Source: Alphaproteobacteria bacterium UBA6187 (lineage in GTDB: Bacteria > Pseudomonadota > Alphaproteobacteria > Rickettsiales > UBA6187). Taken from it: a DNA stretch of 18,121 nucleotides. The first letter of the stretch is position 1. Each line of letters starts with the position of its first letter. Both the position numbers and the translations under genes were made by a program. The notes below the pieces were generated by a model that ran no database searches, was not told where the DNA came from, and saw only the letters and a program-made list of their open reading frames with translations. Shown in pieces: positions 1 through 7,671 of this stretch. The DNA lies in assembly GCA_002422795.1 (NCBI GenBank), contig DITJ01000107.1, forward strand, positions 1 through 18,121, given 5' to 3'.

Positions 1-1
1 T

Positions 2-382
2 TCAGATCCTGCAACTAACCAGGGGATAGCGGGGGTAAATGTACCGGGAGGCTCACTTGTTGATTCCCAATGGTGGGCTAGCTCAACTTCTGATACGTTA
101 GGTGTGCCGGTATATCCAACGACATTGCGTAGCTTATCTATGGTTGGTATTGGTGGTTATTATAGCAATAATGCCGGGTTTGGATCGCTCTTTACACCAA
201 AAGAGGCTGTTAGTATTGATAAAAAACTTGATGATGGCCTGCCTGAAACAGGTGTGGTTTTTTCAGGTGGTGGATGTACAGGAGGCGGCTGGACTTGCAG
301 TTCAAGCTGCACAAGTGGAAATTCTTACCAATTAGACGTAAACACCAAGGAATGTTATATGGGGTTCTTGTTGCCTTATTAA
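2..382 (+). CDS. Prepilin-like (type IV pilin / type II pseudopilin family) protein, 3' part only
   Basis: The reading frame is open from the left edge (first full codon at base 2) to TAA at 380-382, so only the last 126 residues are visible. The N-terminal methylation motif and hydrophobic helix, if present, lie outside the window. The visible part has the stretch SIDKKLDDGLPETGVV, which resembles the IDxKxDDGxPxTG stretch I know from C-terminal domains of alphaproteobacterial prepilin-like proteins. It is followed by a Gly/Ser/Cys-rich tail with four cysteines that could form disulfides outside the cytoplasm. A GTG at 104 is a possible start in isolation, but continuous coding upstream argues against it. 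It converges on ispG with a 25-bp gap and no clear terminator. Family assignment is by motif memory only and is moderate. Confidence 0.55.
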   Translation, partial: SDPATNQGIAGVNVPGGSLVDSQWWASSTSDTLGVPVYPTTLRSLSMVGIGGYYSNNAGFGSLFTPKEAVSIDKKLDDGLPETGVVFSGGGCTGGGWTCSSSCTSGNSYQLDVNTKECYMGFLLPY

Positions 383-407
383 AAATCCTCATTATGCAGA
401 GGGTCCT

Positions 408-1646
408 TTAAAGGTTATGGCATTTCCCATACCTTCTTTCCACATAATTTTCCAGAATATTCTTAAACTCAGAAGTTATATTATCACCGCGAAGGGTTAC
501 GGATTTTTCACCATCTATGAAAACAGGGGCGATTGGGTCTTCCCCATTTCCTGGCAGACTGATGCCTATATCGGCATGTTTACTTTCGCCTGGGCCGTTT
601 ACAATACAGCCCATAACGGCTACATTCATGCTTTCAACGCCTGCAAATTTTTCTTTCCATAGTGGCATTGATGTGCGCAAATAGGTTTGGATATCGTCAG
701 CAAGCCTTTGGAAATAATCGCTGGTAGTGCGGCCGCAGCCAGGGCAGGCGGTAACCATTGGGGTGAATGAGCGCAGACCCATAGTTTGCAAAATTTCTTG
801 CGCGACTATAACTTCTTTATCGCGGCTGGCGCCTGGTTCGGGGGTGAGCGATATGCGGATAGTATCGCCAATGCCTTCTTGTAATAATACCGAAAGTGCA
901 GCAGTTGATGCAACTATGCCCTTGCTGCCCATTCCAGCTTCGGTTAAACCTAAATGCAGGGCGTAATCAGAGCGCACTGCAAGTTCGCGATATACGCTGA
1001 TTAAGTCCTGTACACGGCTTACTTTGCAGGAAATGATTATCTGGCTTTTATCAAGACCGATATTCCTGGCTTGTTCTGCACTGGAAATAGCGGATTGTAT
1101 TAACGCTTCACGTAAGACTTCATCGGCATCTTTCGGGGTTGCTACTTTCGCATTTTCATCCATTAATTTTGCAGATAAAGCTTTATCCAAACTGCCCCAG
1201 TTTACGCCAATACGCACTGCCTTATTATTCTTTGCAGCAATTTCTACAATATTTGCAAAATGTGATTCATGCTTTGCACCAAAGCCTACATTGCCGGGAT
1301 TGATGCGGTATTTTGCAAGCGCCTCCGCGCATTCCGGAAATTTGGAAAGGAGCGTGTGACCGTTATAATGGAAACATCCAACCAGCGGCACATCAAGCCC
1401 GGCGGCCAGAACTTTATCACGTATGTATGGAATGGCTTTTGCAGATTCTTCGTTATTTACGGTGAGGCGCACAATTTCACTGCCTGCGCGCGCAAGCTCA
1501 ATAACCTGCTTGGCGGAGGAGGCGATATCGGCAGTATCGGTATTGGTCATGGATTGCACCATCACCGGTGCATCGCCGCCTATTGTGTAATTGCCAACTT
1601 TTACCGGGATGGTTTTGTGACGGGTTATTTTTGTGTTTTGGACCAT
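408..1646 (-). CDS. ispG: 4-hydroxy-3-methylbut-2-enyl diphosphate synthase (GcpE/IspG)
   Basis: The 412-residue product is a full-length bacterial IspG. It carries out the penultimate step of the MEP isoprenoid pathway, reducing MEcPP to HMBPP in the cytoplasm with a 4Fe-4S cluster. The cluster ligands are visible as CPGCGR (Cys301, Cys304) and GCIVNGPGE (Cys347), with the fourth ligand Glu354. The N-terminal TIM-barrel half shows typical blocks such as PVMVQSMTNTDT and NPGNVGFG. The start ATG at 1646 fits the family (MVQNTKITRHKT); only a weak ribosome site precedes it. It is divergent from the DUF2793 gene at 1731, with 84 bp between them, so both promoters must lie in that short gap. The gene implies isoprenoid synthesis from pyruvate and glyceraldehyde 3-phosphate. 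Confidence 0.97.
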   Translation of the reverse strand: MVQNTKITRHKTIPVKVGNYTIGGDAPVMVQSMTNTDTADIASSAKQVIELARAGSEIVRLTVNNEESAKAIPYIRDKVLAAGLDVPLVGCFHYNGHTLLSKFPECAEALAKYRINPGNVGFGAKHESHFANIVEIAAKNNKAVRIGVNWGSLDKALSAKLMDENAKVATPKDADEVLREALIQSAISSAEQARNIGLDKSQIIISCKVSRVQDLISVYRELAVRSDYALHLGLTEAGMGSKGIVASTAALSVLLQEGIGDTIRISLTPEPGASRDKEVIVAQEILQTMGLRSFTPMVTACPGCGRTTSDYFQRLADDIQTYLRTSMPLWKEKFAGVESMNVAVMGCIVNGPGESKHADIGISLPGNGEDPIAPVFIDGEKSVTLRGDNITSEFKNILENYVERRYGKCHNL

Positions 1647-1730
1647 GGAAATACTTTTTATAAGTTATAACAATAACATGATGGGAATATTACAAGAGCG
1701 TTTAGATAAATCAACCAAAAAGGAGTTTTT

Positions 1731-2870
1731 ATGGGTAATACCACAAACCTTAGCATATCCCTTGTCGCCCAAAATCAGGCGCAGAAGGAAGTGACCGTTA
1801 ATGAAGCATTAAGTATTATTGATGCGGTTTTAAATAGGGGGGCGGTGCATAATGGCACGAATACGCCGCCGGTATCGCCAGCGGAGGGGGATTTATATAT
1901 TATAGGAGGCTCACCAACGGGCGCGTGGTCTGGCAAGGCTGATAAATTGGGGTATTATAATAGTACATGGAAATTCATCACCCCCAATGAAGGCATGACA
2001 ATATGGCTGAATGATGAGGATTGCCAGTATTCATGGGATGGTAGCGCCTGGGTTTACACTGGGGTGGATGCGCTTGATGATTTAAGCGATGTGGTTATAA
2101 CAACCCCAGCCGCAAACCAGCTTTTGCAATATAACGGCAGTGAATTTGTTAATACGCTCAATGTCGATAATCTAGGCAGGGTAGGGGTGAATAGCGCGGC
2201 AGATTCCACCAATAAACTGGCTGTGAAAAGTGATGCTGTGCTGTTTGATAATAATGGCACAAATTCACAAGTGAAAGTGAATAAAAATGCCAGCGGTGAT
2301 ACAGCATCTCACTTGTTTCAGGACAATTATTCAGGCCGCGCTGAATTTGGCCTGATCGCCGATGATAATTTCCAGCTTAAGGTATCTTCTGATGGCAGTT
2401 CCTGGCATCAATCATTTGTGGTGGATAAGGCAAGCGGCAATGTTGATTTCAAACAGGCTCTTACATTTGATGGCGCGGTAACAGCAAATAGCAGCATAAC
2501 TTGCGGCACAAACCAGCTTATTACCCCGGAAATTAAGAACTATGCAGAAACCCTCACCATAGCCAATTCTTCCACCGCATACACTATCGATTTAAGCAAT
2601 GGCAATGCCTTTAAAATTACCATGACAGGCAATTGCACTTTCACTTTCAGCAATCCTCCGGCAAGCGGTAAGGCTGGCTCGTTTACTCTTATTCAAATTC
2701 AGGATGCAACAGGGGGTAGAACAACAACATGGCCTGCATCGGTTAAATGGTCGGGCAGCAATGTGCCTTCGCTTGCCACGGCTGCGGATGCGGTGAATAT
2801 CCTAACCTTTATTACCGTTGATGGCGGAACCACCTGGTATGGGTTTATGGCAGGGGTGGATATGAGGTAG
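1731..2870 (+). CDS. DUF2793 phage/GTA-type tail or head-spike protein
   Basis: The 379-residue product starts at an ATG with a good AAGGAG site nine bases upstream. Residues 1 to about 110 match the DUF2793 pattern: NLSISLVAQNQAQKEVTVNE near the N-terminus, then PAEGDLYIIG, GAWSG, and SWDGSAW. This domain occurs in alphaproteobacterial prophages and, as I recall, in GTA head-spike proteins. The remainder is Ser/Thr/Asn/Gly-rich and looks like beta-structured fibre, ending in a block with QIQDATGGRTTTWP and GTTWYGFMAG that resembles C-terminal parts of phage tail fibres. It is likely a virion surface protein contacting the target cell. No capsid or baseplate genes follow; only lysis-type genes do. 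Divergent ispG lies upstream, and a long structured non-coding stretch lies downstream. Confidence 0.8.
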   Translation: MGNTTNLSISLVAQNQAQKEVTVNEALSIIDAVLNRGAVHNGTNTPPVSPAEGDLYIIGGSPTGAWSGKADKLGYYNSTWKFITPNEGMTIWLNDEDCQYSWDGSAWVYTGVDALDDLSDVVITTPAANQLLQYNGSEFVNTLNVDNLGRVGVNSAADSTNKLAVKSDAVLFDNNGTNSQVKVNKNASGDTASHLFQDNYSGRAEFGLIADDNFQLKVSSDGSSWHQSFVVDKASGNVDFKQALTFDGAVTANSSITCGTNQLITPEIKNYAETLTIANSSTAYTIDLSNGNAFKITMTGNCTFTFSNPPASGKAGSFTLIQIQDATGGRTTTWPASVKWSGSNVPSLATAADAVNILTFITVDGGTTWYGFMAGVDMR

Positions 2871-2885
2871 TGGAATTTTGATTTC

Positions 2886-2899
2886 AGATTGTAGATTTA
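2886..2899. repeat. Short AT-rich repeat motif shared with the hairpin at 3954-4012
   Basis: The 14-base AGATTGTAGATTTA recurs at 3972-3985 inside the AT-rich hairpin downstream of the amidase gene. The two copies bracket the structured region and the amidase gene. Chance is possible given the low complexity. Confidence 0.35.
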
Positions 2900-2922
2900 A
2901 GATATTCTTTATGATGGGAAAA

Positions 2923-3176
2923 CCGGGAGTATCATGCGCTTCTGAAGAGCGGGGATTGTATTCCCTTAGATAGGTATTTTATTGCAATCCGCTCCCGGGA
3001 GAAATGGCACTCTTTTGATGGAGTGCCGGGAGTCGAAAACCGCCAATATATGAGCGCAGGCTTATTCCCCGAATAAACGGGTATTGTATTATCCTACTCC
3101 CGGCAGAAAATGCGCGGAAGCAAGGCTTGCTGTTACGAGCCTATAAATATTAATCGCAATATATTGGAGGTTTTCG
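2923..3176. other. Highly structured non-coding region with repeated CCGGGAG/CTCCCGG stems
   Basis: This 490-bp gap between the DUF2793 gene and the amidase gene holds no credible ORF but several inverted repeats. Unit 1 (2923-2998, 76 nt) is closed by CCGGGAG and CTCCCGG. Unit 2 (3026-3103, 78 nt) is closed by the same seven bases. Between them is a perfect 7-bp hairpin (GGCACTC 3006-3012, GAGTGCC 3021-3027). A further arm at 3034-3051 is complementary to 3159-3176 at 17 of 18 positions and would cross the unit 2 stem, giving either a pseudoknot or alternative folds. Both units contain ATTGTATT. The unit size recalls tRNA, but no T-loop or CCA pattern fits on either strand. It could be a structured RNA or a decayed palindromic repeat cluster. 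I do not recognise the family. Confidence 0.5.
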
Positions 3177-3250
3177 GCCCCCTCAAAACTCATAATAAAC
3201 AGCCAGGTAGAAAAGTCAAATTCTAAGTGCAGGAGGCATTTTCTCTATAT

Positions 3251-3338
3251 GTAATTGCGAGCCGAAGGCGTGGCAATCCAGCCTTTCTTGGATTTAATAC
3301 TGGATAGCCACGTCTCTATCGCTTCTCGTGATGACGTA
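3251..3338. repeat. Palindromic intergenic repeat, TTGCGAG...AATCCAG family (copy 1)
   Basis: The left arm (about 3251-3281) reads TTGCGAGCCGAAGGCGTGGC then AATCCAG. The right arm (about 3300-3338) is its imperfect inverse, ending GTGATGACGTA. The spacer is about 18 bases. A second, better-preserved copy of the same family is at 13177-13309. Such TTGCGAG...AATCCAG palindromes are common in genomes of Rickettsiales and related bacteria. It ends about 20 bases before the amidase start codon, so it lies in that gene's leader. Confidence 0.75.
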
Positions 3339-3361
3339 TTTTAAAATCAAAGGAGCATATA

Positions 3362-3952
3362 ATGAACCTATACCTCCAAAACCGCACCTCAATGAAAACT
3401 GGTGATGTAATTGCTTTTTCAGGTAATGGGCGGGTATCAAAAATTATAAAGTGGAAAACAAAAAGCCCATATTCACATGTGGGAATTGTGCTGGATACAA
3501 ATATGCAAGGCATGGGCAAGGCGGTGCTTATGATGGAATCTACCGCGCTTTGTCATATACCGGATGTTTTAAGCGGTAAAATTATGAATGGGGTGCAGAT
3601 GCATTTTTTATCCAGAAGGCTGGAAACTTATGACGGCTCTGCGTGGTGGCTGCCACTCAAGGAATTATTGCCGCCTTATGCTGTTTTTAATTTGCAAAGC
3701 TGGTTAAGGGAAAAGCGGCTTGAGCATGTGCCGTATGATAAAATGCAGGTGCTTGGGGCGGGAATGGATTTTTTCGACTGGATTCCAGGGCTCGCCAATG
3801 AGAAGGATTTTTCATCATTATTCTGCTCAGAACTGGTAACAAAAGCGCTGCAAATTGCGGGTGTGGTTAATGATAATATCAACCCTTCAGAACAAACCCC
3901 GGCAGATGTTGTGGCTATGGGATGTTTTGGCGGTGTGGTGAGGGTGAAATAA
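3362..3952 (+). CDS. YiiX-like permuted NlpC/P60 (papain-fold) amidase/hydrolase
   Basis: The 196-residue protein has the layout of the YiiX/permuted NlpC-P60 family. KTGDVIAFSG comes near the start, then YSHVGIVLD with the presumed catalytic His39, and LFCSELVTKALQIAG with the presumed nucleophile Cys155. The His-before-Cys order is the permuted arrangement. No signal peptide is evident, as with many phage-encoded lysis enzymes that rely on a holin. The ATG at 3362 has an AAAGGAG site at good spacing; a second ATG ten codons in (MKTGD) is less well placed. It sits between the DUF2793 gene and a small one-TM protein, suggesting a cell-wall or lysis role in a phage/GTA module. Substrate is unknown; some family members act on lipids or amide bonds other than peptidoglycan. 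Confidence 0.72.
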   Translation: MNLYLQNRTSMKTGDVIAFSGNGRVSKIIKWKTKSPYSHVGIVLDTNMQGMGKAVLMMESTALCHIPDVLSGKIMNGVQMHFLSRRLETYDGSAWWLPLKELLPPYAVFNLQSWLREKRLEHVPYDKMQVLGAGMDFFDWIPGLANEKDFSSLFCSELVTKALQIAGVVNDNINPSEQTPADVVAMGCFGGVVRVK

Positions 3953-3953
3953 A

Positions 3954-4012
3954 TTTAAGATTTAGGATTTAAGATTGTAGATTTATAGAAATCTTAAATC
4001 ATAAATCTAAAA
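3954..4012. repeat. AT-rich long hairpin (TTTAAGATTT type)
   Basis: Arms 3954-3976 and 3990-4012 are complementary at 21 of 23 positions, with a 13-base loop. It starts two bases after the amidase stop codon and ends 28 bases before the next likely start (4041). It could slow or end transcription, but it lacks a GC-rich stem and looks more like a repetitive AT-rich palindrome. Confidence 0.6.
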
Positions 4013-4040
4013 TCTTAAATTGTTTATTAGTGGGAATTTT

Positions 4041-4277
4041 ATGACTGAAGAAGATATACGCCGCATCGTGCGCGAAGCCGTATTTGAAACCCTTAGTGGG
4101 CTTGGCATGGCAACTAATGAACAGCAGGAAGTGCAGGCGGATTTTATTTATATGAGGAAAATGCGAAAAGGCTCCGAGGCTATGGGGCGCACTATCCGCA
4201 CCACCGCAATCACCGCAATAGTACCAACATTTATTTACCTTATATGGCAGGCGGTTAAGGAGGCGGTGGGGAGATGA
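4041..4277 (+). CDS. Small phage/GTA-associated protein with one C-terminal membrane helix
   Basis: The frame opens with TTG at 4020, but ATG at 4041 (MTEEDIRRIVREAVFETLSG) is preferred, giving 78 residues. The N-terminal half is charged and helical. ADFIYMRKMRKGSEAMGR forms a basic stretch just before one predicted membrane helix (about residues 50-70, TTAITAIVPTFIYLIWQAV) and a short basic tail. Proteins of this shape sit next to endolysins and tail genes in alphaproteobacterial prophages. A holin-like or membrane-anchoring role is plausible but not shown by sequence. Transcription is in line with the amidase gene upstream and the M15 peptidase downstream. Family not recognised with certainty. 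Confidence 0.6.
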   Translation: MTEEDIRRIVREAVFETLSGLGMATNEQQEVQADFIYMRKMRKGSEAMGRTIRTTAITAIVPTFIYLIWQAVKEAVGR

Positions 4278-4340
4278 TTAACGTTCTAACCAGTTGTTGT
4301 TCAGAGCGTTATGGAAATTGTGCTTGATAGGTTTTTAATC

Positions 4341-5048
4341 CTAGCTAATTACACAACCTATACTTAGATTTGTTCCTGACAATAATCTTTCTGTATGTGA
4401 ACCATGTATCTCTCTAAGTAGATTATGCATTGCACGCACATTTTGAGGTATATTGTCTTGTACATCAATATTATTATGGTTCTGCCCACGTGCGTTCCTA
4501 ACGGCGGCATCGAATTGTTCTGGGCCGAATTCTCCTGCATAAAGTTGCTCGCGGGTAAGGTGTAATTCTATCCTGCCACGTTTTGTACTTTCAAGAATGC
4601 GCTTTGGTTTATCCCCCCTGCTATCCCTGATATTAGCCATCGCCTGTTCAATTGGAATAGTTATTGGACAATTCCTAAGATATTCAAGGGTGCATTCACC
4701 AGGACGACTATAATCATTACTAAAATTGCTTGACCAGTAATGTCCATCTGTTTGTTCGCGGGTCAGGCCCAAGCACATTGCTTGGATACGAAATCCATTA
4801 AGACCTTTGATTTCCTCAAAGGCTTGCTGGATTGTAACATCAGCAGGGCGAGGTAGGCTAAGGTACTTCAAGGTGCTTGAAGCTATTTTGCCGGAGTCGT
4901 CTTTGTCATTCCAAATATGTCTTCCTCCCGCGAGAGCTTGCTCCATTGTTAGACCAAGTGATTCAGCTTTGGTCAAGAATCCGCAAATTTGGAAATTACG
5001 AGATATTCTTTGTCTGTCACTTTCATGTAGAATATCATGATTTTGCAT
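4341..5048 (-). CDS. Unrecognised 235-residue protein with internal LTxEQ repeats
   Basis: ATG at 5048 has an AGGA site six bases upstream. No signal peptide, membrane helix or known catalytic motif is visible. The protein is internally repeated. LGLTMEQ at residues 31-37 recurs as LGLTREQ at 93-99 and LHLTREQ at 162-168. Between them, TLKYL (59-63) recurs as TLEYL (120-124), and VTIQQAFEEI (71-80) as ITIPIEQAMANI (129-140). The unit length is about 62 to 69 residues, so it looks like a solenoid or binding-repeat protein. It lies on the opposite strand inside the phage-like run, the position of a cargo gene. No homology is claimed. A role as an interaction or effector-like protein would be inference only. 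Confidence 0.7.
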   Translation of the reverse strand: MQNHDILHESDRQRISRNFQICGFLTKAESLGLTMEQALAGGRHIWNDKDDSGKIASSTLKYLSLPRPADVTIQQAFEEIKGLNGFRIQAMCLGLTREQTDGHYWSSNFSNDYSRPGECTLEYLRNCPITIPIEQAMANIRDSRGDKPKRILESTKRGRIELHLTREQLYAGEFGPEQFDAAVRNARGQNHNNIDVQDNIPQNVRAMHNLLREIHGSHTERLLSGTNLSIGCVIS

Positions 5049-5128
5049 AATATATCCTGTAAGTATTACAATAAACCTGATTATACCATGGATTTATTAA
5101 ATTTTTATTACACTTAAGAAAAAATCCT

Positions 5129-5527
5129 ATGCCAAAATTTTCTGAGAAATCCAAAAAATTATTATCAGGGTGTGATGCACGCCTGTATGAAATCTGCATG
5201 AATGCCATTGAAATAATGGACTTTACCATAATCACCGGCTACCGTGGTAAAGATGCGCAAAATAAGGCATTTGCTGAAGGAAACAGCAAGATTAAATACC
5301 CACAAAGCAAACATAATATCTACCCTTCGCGCGCGATTGATATTGCCCCGTACCCGATTGATTGGAAAGATCATAACCGATTTGTCTTGCTTGCAGGGGT
5401 TATGCTCGGTATTGCCCATGAGCATAATGTAAAGCTCCGTTGGGGCGGTGATTGGAGTGGTGACTTTAACTTAAAAGATAATAAATTTTCAGATTTAGGG
5501 CATTTTGAGATTGTGGAAATGGAATAA
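5129..5527 (+). CDS. Peptidase M15-type endolysin (D-Ala/L-Ala-D-Glu peptidase)
   Basis: The 132-residue protein has the compact fold pattern of phage M15 endolysins, zinc peptidases that cut peptide cross-links or stems of peptidoglycan. The metal-site motif SKHNIYPSRAID gives His62 and Asp71, and LGHFEI supplies the second histidine, His125. WGGDWSGDF (residues 105-113) is the conserved block before it. FTIITGYRG, DAQNKAFAEG and KIKYPQS also match this family. There is no signal sequence, so export would need a holin or lysis of the membrane. It is the last plus-strand gene of the phage-like run and converges with the pseudouridine synthase gene at a gap of only six bases. The ATG at 5129 has only a purine-rich leader. 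Confidence 0.85.
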   Translation: MPKFSEKSKKLLSGCDARLYEICMNAIEIMDFTIITGYRGKDAQNKAFAEGNSKIKYPQSKHNIYPSRAIDIAPYPIDWKDHNRFVLLAGVMLGIAHEHNVKLRWGGDWSGDFNLKDNKFSDLGHFEIVEME

Positions 5528-5533
5528 TGTTAT

Positions 5534-6223
5534 TTATGCATGTTCGCAATACCCGCATTCCTGTAACTTCCCCAGCATATGGGCTGGAGGCGGTGCGGAA
5601 ATTTCAATCGGGCTTTGGTTATGATATAGCGGTATGGTAATTGCCAGTGCATGAAGATGCATAGTTAAATTCTCAGGATCTTGTTCAAAACCATATATTT
5701 TATCCCCAACAATAGGATGTCCGATTGCTTTGCAATGTACCCTTATCTGGTGTGTTCTTCCTGTGCGCGGGTAAAACTCTACTGCTGCCAGGTTTTCTTT
5801 CTGGTTTATTACGCGGTAATCGGTAACGGATGGTTGCCCTTCAGGGTGCGCTTCCATCCACCAACGGTGTTTTAGCGGCGATTGCTTGCGTAAATTTATA
5901 TCTATACGCCCTTCAATTTTATCAAAACTGCCATGCACTACAGCTAAATAGGTTTTAGTGATGCGCCTCGCCATAAAAATTTTGCCGATACGCCTTAAGC
6001 CCTCCTTATTCCGCCCTAAAATAAGGCAGCCGCTGGTATCGCGGTCCAGCCTGTGCGCAGGAATCGGCTTATCAGGCAGGCCAAAACATAATTCGCCTAA
6101 ATATTGTTCAAGGTTTTCTCCGCCGCCAGTGCCACTATGAACAGGCATAGAAGCAGGCTTGTTAATCACTATGATTAAATCATCCTGGTAAAGTATACTG
6201 CTTTTTAAGGAATCATAGTGCAT
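5534..6223 (-). CDS. RluA-family rRNA/tRNA pseudouridine synthase
   Basis: The 229-residue enzyme converts specific uridines in structured RNA to pseudouridine. The family signature HRLDRDTSGCLILGR carries the catalytic aspartate Asp60. The preceding block INKPASMPVHSGTG and the later GRTHQIRVHCKAIGHPIVGD are also diagnostic. It lacks an N-terminal S4 RNA-binding domain, so it has the short RluA layout rather than the RluC/RluD one. Which uridine it modifies cannot be read from sequence. It lies downstream of folD and tatA on the same strand with a gap of about 100 bases. Confidence 0.93.
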   Translation of the reverse strand: MHYDSLKSSILYQDDLIIVINKPASMPVHSGTGGGENLEQYLGELCFGLPDKPIPAHRLDRDTSGCLILGRNKEGLRRIGKIFMARRITKTYLAVVHGSFDKIEGRIDINLRKQSPLKHRWWMEAHPEGQPSVTDYRVINQKENLAAVEFYPRTGRTHQIRVHCKAIGHPIVGDKIYGFEQDPENLTMHLHALAITIPLYHNQSPIEISAPPPAHMLGKLQECGYCEHA

Positions 6224-6326
6224 GGGTATAAGTGAACCGTGGGAAGTTTAGCTGGGTAAGCATCCCTCAAGACAAGTACAGTATTGCCGAAATAATTAAT
6301 AGTTTGAAGCGCCCTTTCTAATATTA

Positions 6327-6524
6327 TTAACTATTCTTATCATTTTCTGGGGTAACATTAGTCATTATTTTAGCTTCATCAGCTTTTTCTTTTTCATCGC
6401 CTTGCAACTCATCCTTTAGCGATTTAAAGCCCCTGCCAATGTCTTTTATGGCATTAGGTAATTTACCAGGACCAAATATCACCAGCACAACCGCCAGCAA
6501 AAGTAATAATTTCCATATCCCCAT
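6327..6524 (-). CDS. tatA: Sec-independent protein translocase subunit TatA
   Basis: The 65-residue product has the full TatA plan: one N-terminal membrane helix (about residues 3-17), the FGPGKLP hinge at 17-23, an amphipathic helix (IKDIGRGFKSLKDEL) and a charged tail. TatA forms the pore-like oligomer of the twin-arginine pathway, which exports folded proteins. AAGGAG stands eight bases upstream of the ATG. tatB and tatC are not adjacent. The gene sits 51 bp downstream of folD on the same strand and may be co-transcribed with it. Confidence 0.94.
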   Translation of the reverse strand: MGIWKLLLLLAVVLVIFGPGKLPNAIKDIGRGFKSLKDELQGDEKEKADEAKIMTNVTPENDKNS

Positions 6525-6575
6525 CTTGTTCTCCTTATTTTAAAATCACCAGTTTATAGCAGTATAACTGCTACG

Positions 6576-7463
6576 CTAAACCTCTGGAACCGTTAAGCCA
6601 TTTTGCAGGCAAGCAGCTTTAAGCGTGTTCCCAAGCAGGCAGGCTATTGTCATTGGTCCTACGCCGCCAGGAACCGGGGTTATTGCGCTTGCAACTTTTG
6701 CAACTTCCTCAAAACATACATCGCCGGATAATTTATAATTACCATCGCAGGTTTGCACCCTGTTTATGCCAACATCAATCACAACCGCGCCCGGCTTTAT
6801 CCATTCACCACGCACAATTTCCTCAACACCAACAGCAGATACCACAATATCTGCGCGGCGGCATACGGCTTCAAGATCTTTTGTACGTGAATGCGCCATA
6901 GTAACCGTACAATTTTCACGAAGCAATAATTGCGCCATGGGCTTGCCAACGATATTGGAACGACCAATAACAATTGCATTTTTGCCTGTAAGGTTACCAA
7001 CAGTATTCTTTATAAGCATAAGGCAACCAAGCGGAGTGCATGGAACCATGCCGTCTTCCTGACCTGTTACCATTTTTCCTACATTGATAACATGGAAGCC
7101 ATCAACATCTTTTTCAGATGTTACAGCATTAATTACCGCATTTTCATTAATATGCTTTGGCAGTGGCAGTTGTACCAATATACCGTGTATTTTTTTATCT
7201 ACATTAAGTGCATTAATTTGTTCAATAAGTTCTTTCTCTGTAATTGTAGCAGGAAGCTTGAATTCATAAGAATTCATACCAGCTTCAAGTGTTTGCTTAC
7301 CTTTATTCCTTACATATACCTGGCTTGCAGGATCTTCCCCAACCAATACAACAGCAAGTCCTGGTGTTATATTATGCTGATTTTTAAGTATATCCACCTG
7401 AGATGCAATTTTTTTTCTAAGTTTTTCAGCAAAGGCTTTACCATCTATTATTTTAGCTTTCAT
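6576..7463 (-). CDS. folD: Bifunctional methylenetetrahydrofolate dehydrogenase / methenyltetrahydrofolate cyclohydrolase
   Basis: The 295-residue product is a full-length FolD. It interconverts 5,10-methylene-THF and 10-formyl-THF for purine and formyl-Met-tRNA synthesis. Tyr50 and Lys54 in the block QVYVRNKGK are the expected catalytic pair. QLPLPKHIN and EKDVDGFHVINVG are substrate-site blocks, IGRSNIVGKP is the dinucleotide-binding loop, and TPVPGGVGPMT closes the active site. No strong ribosome site precedes the ATG at 7463. The 208-bp gap upstream to the J-domain gene holds nothing I can assign. Confidence 0.97.
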   Translation of the reverse strand: MKAKIIDGKAFAEKLRKKIASQVDILKNQHNITPGLAVVLVGEDPASQVYVRNKGKQTLEAGMNSYEFKLPATITEKELIEQINALNVDKKIHGILVQLPLPKHINENAVINAVTSEKDVDGFHVINVGKMVTGQEDGMVPCTPLGCLMLIKNTVGNLTGKNAIVIGRSNIVGKPMAQLLLRENCTVTMAHSRTKDLEAVCRRADIVVSAVGVEEIVRGEWIKPGAVVIDVGINRVQTCDGNYKLSGDVCFEEVAKVASAITPVPGGVGPMTIACLLGNTLKAACLQNGLTVPEV

Positions 7464-7671
7464 AAGTTCTAGATATAGAGTTAGGGTTACGGGGGTTATT
7501 TAACAGGATTCAAAAGTTTAATGAATTTTTTAATGTGTTCGTATTTTGCCTATTTCGGATAGAACATTCAACAAAAATTCGTATTCTTTTCTAATATAAT
7601 TGTATGCCTGCTCTGCAATGGCATAAATATACTACCAATAAGCACTTAGACTTTGTAAATCACTATAAAAT

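Noticed and set aside
2923..3103. Two tRNA genes, or a permuted two-piece tmRNA, suggested by the 7-bp closing stems and a TTTTCGACTCCCGG stretch on the minus strand
   Set aside because: No proper T-arm, anticodon arm or CCA-compatible end fits on either strand, and no tag-peptide coding stretch was found.
4020..4040. TTG start at 4020 for the small membrane protein
   Set aside because: It lies at the end of the AT-rich hairpin region and would add seven residues without a ribosome site; ATG 4041 fits better.
6930..7472. Plus-strand ORF of 180 codons antisense to folD
   Set aside because: It is a shadow of folD with no ribosome site and improbable composition; the folD frame carries all catalytic motifs.
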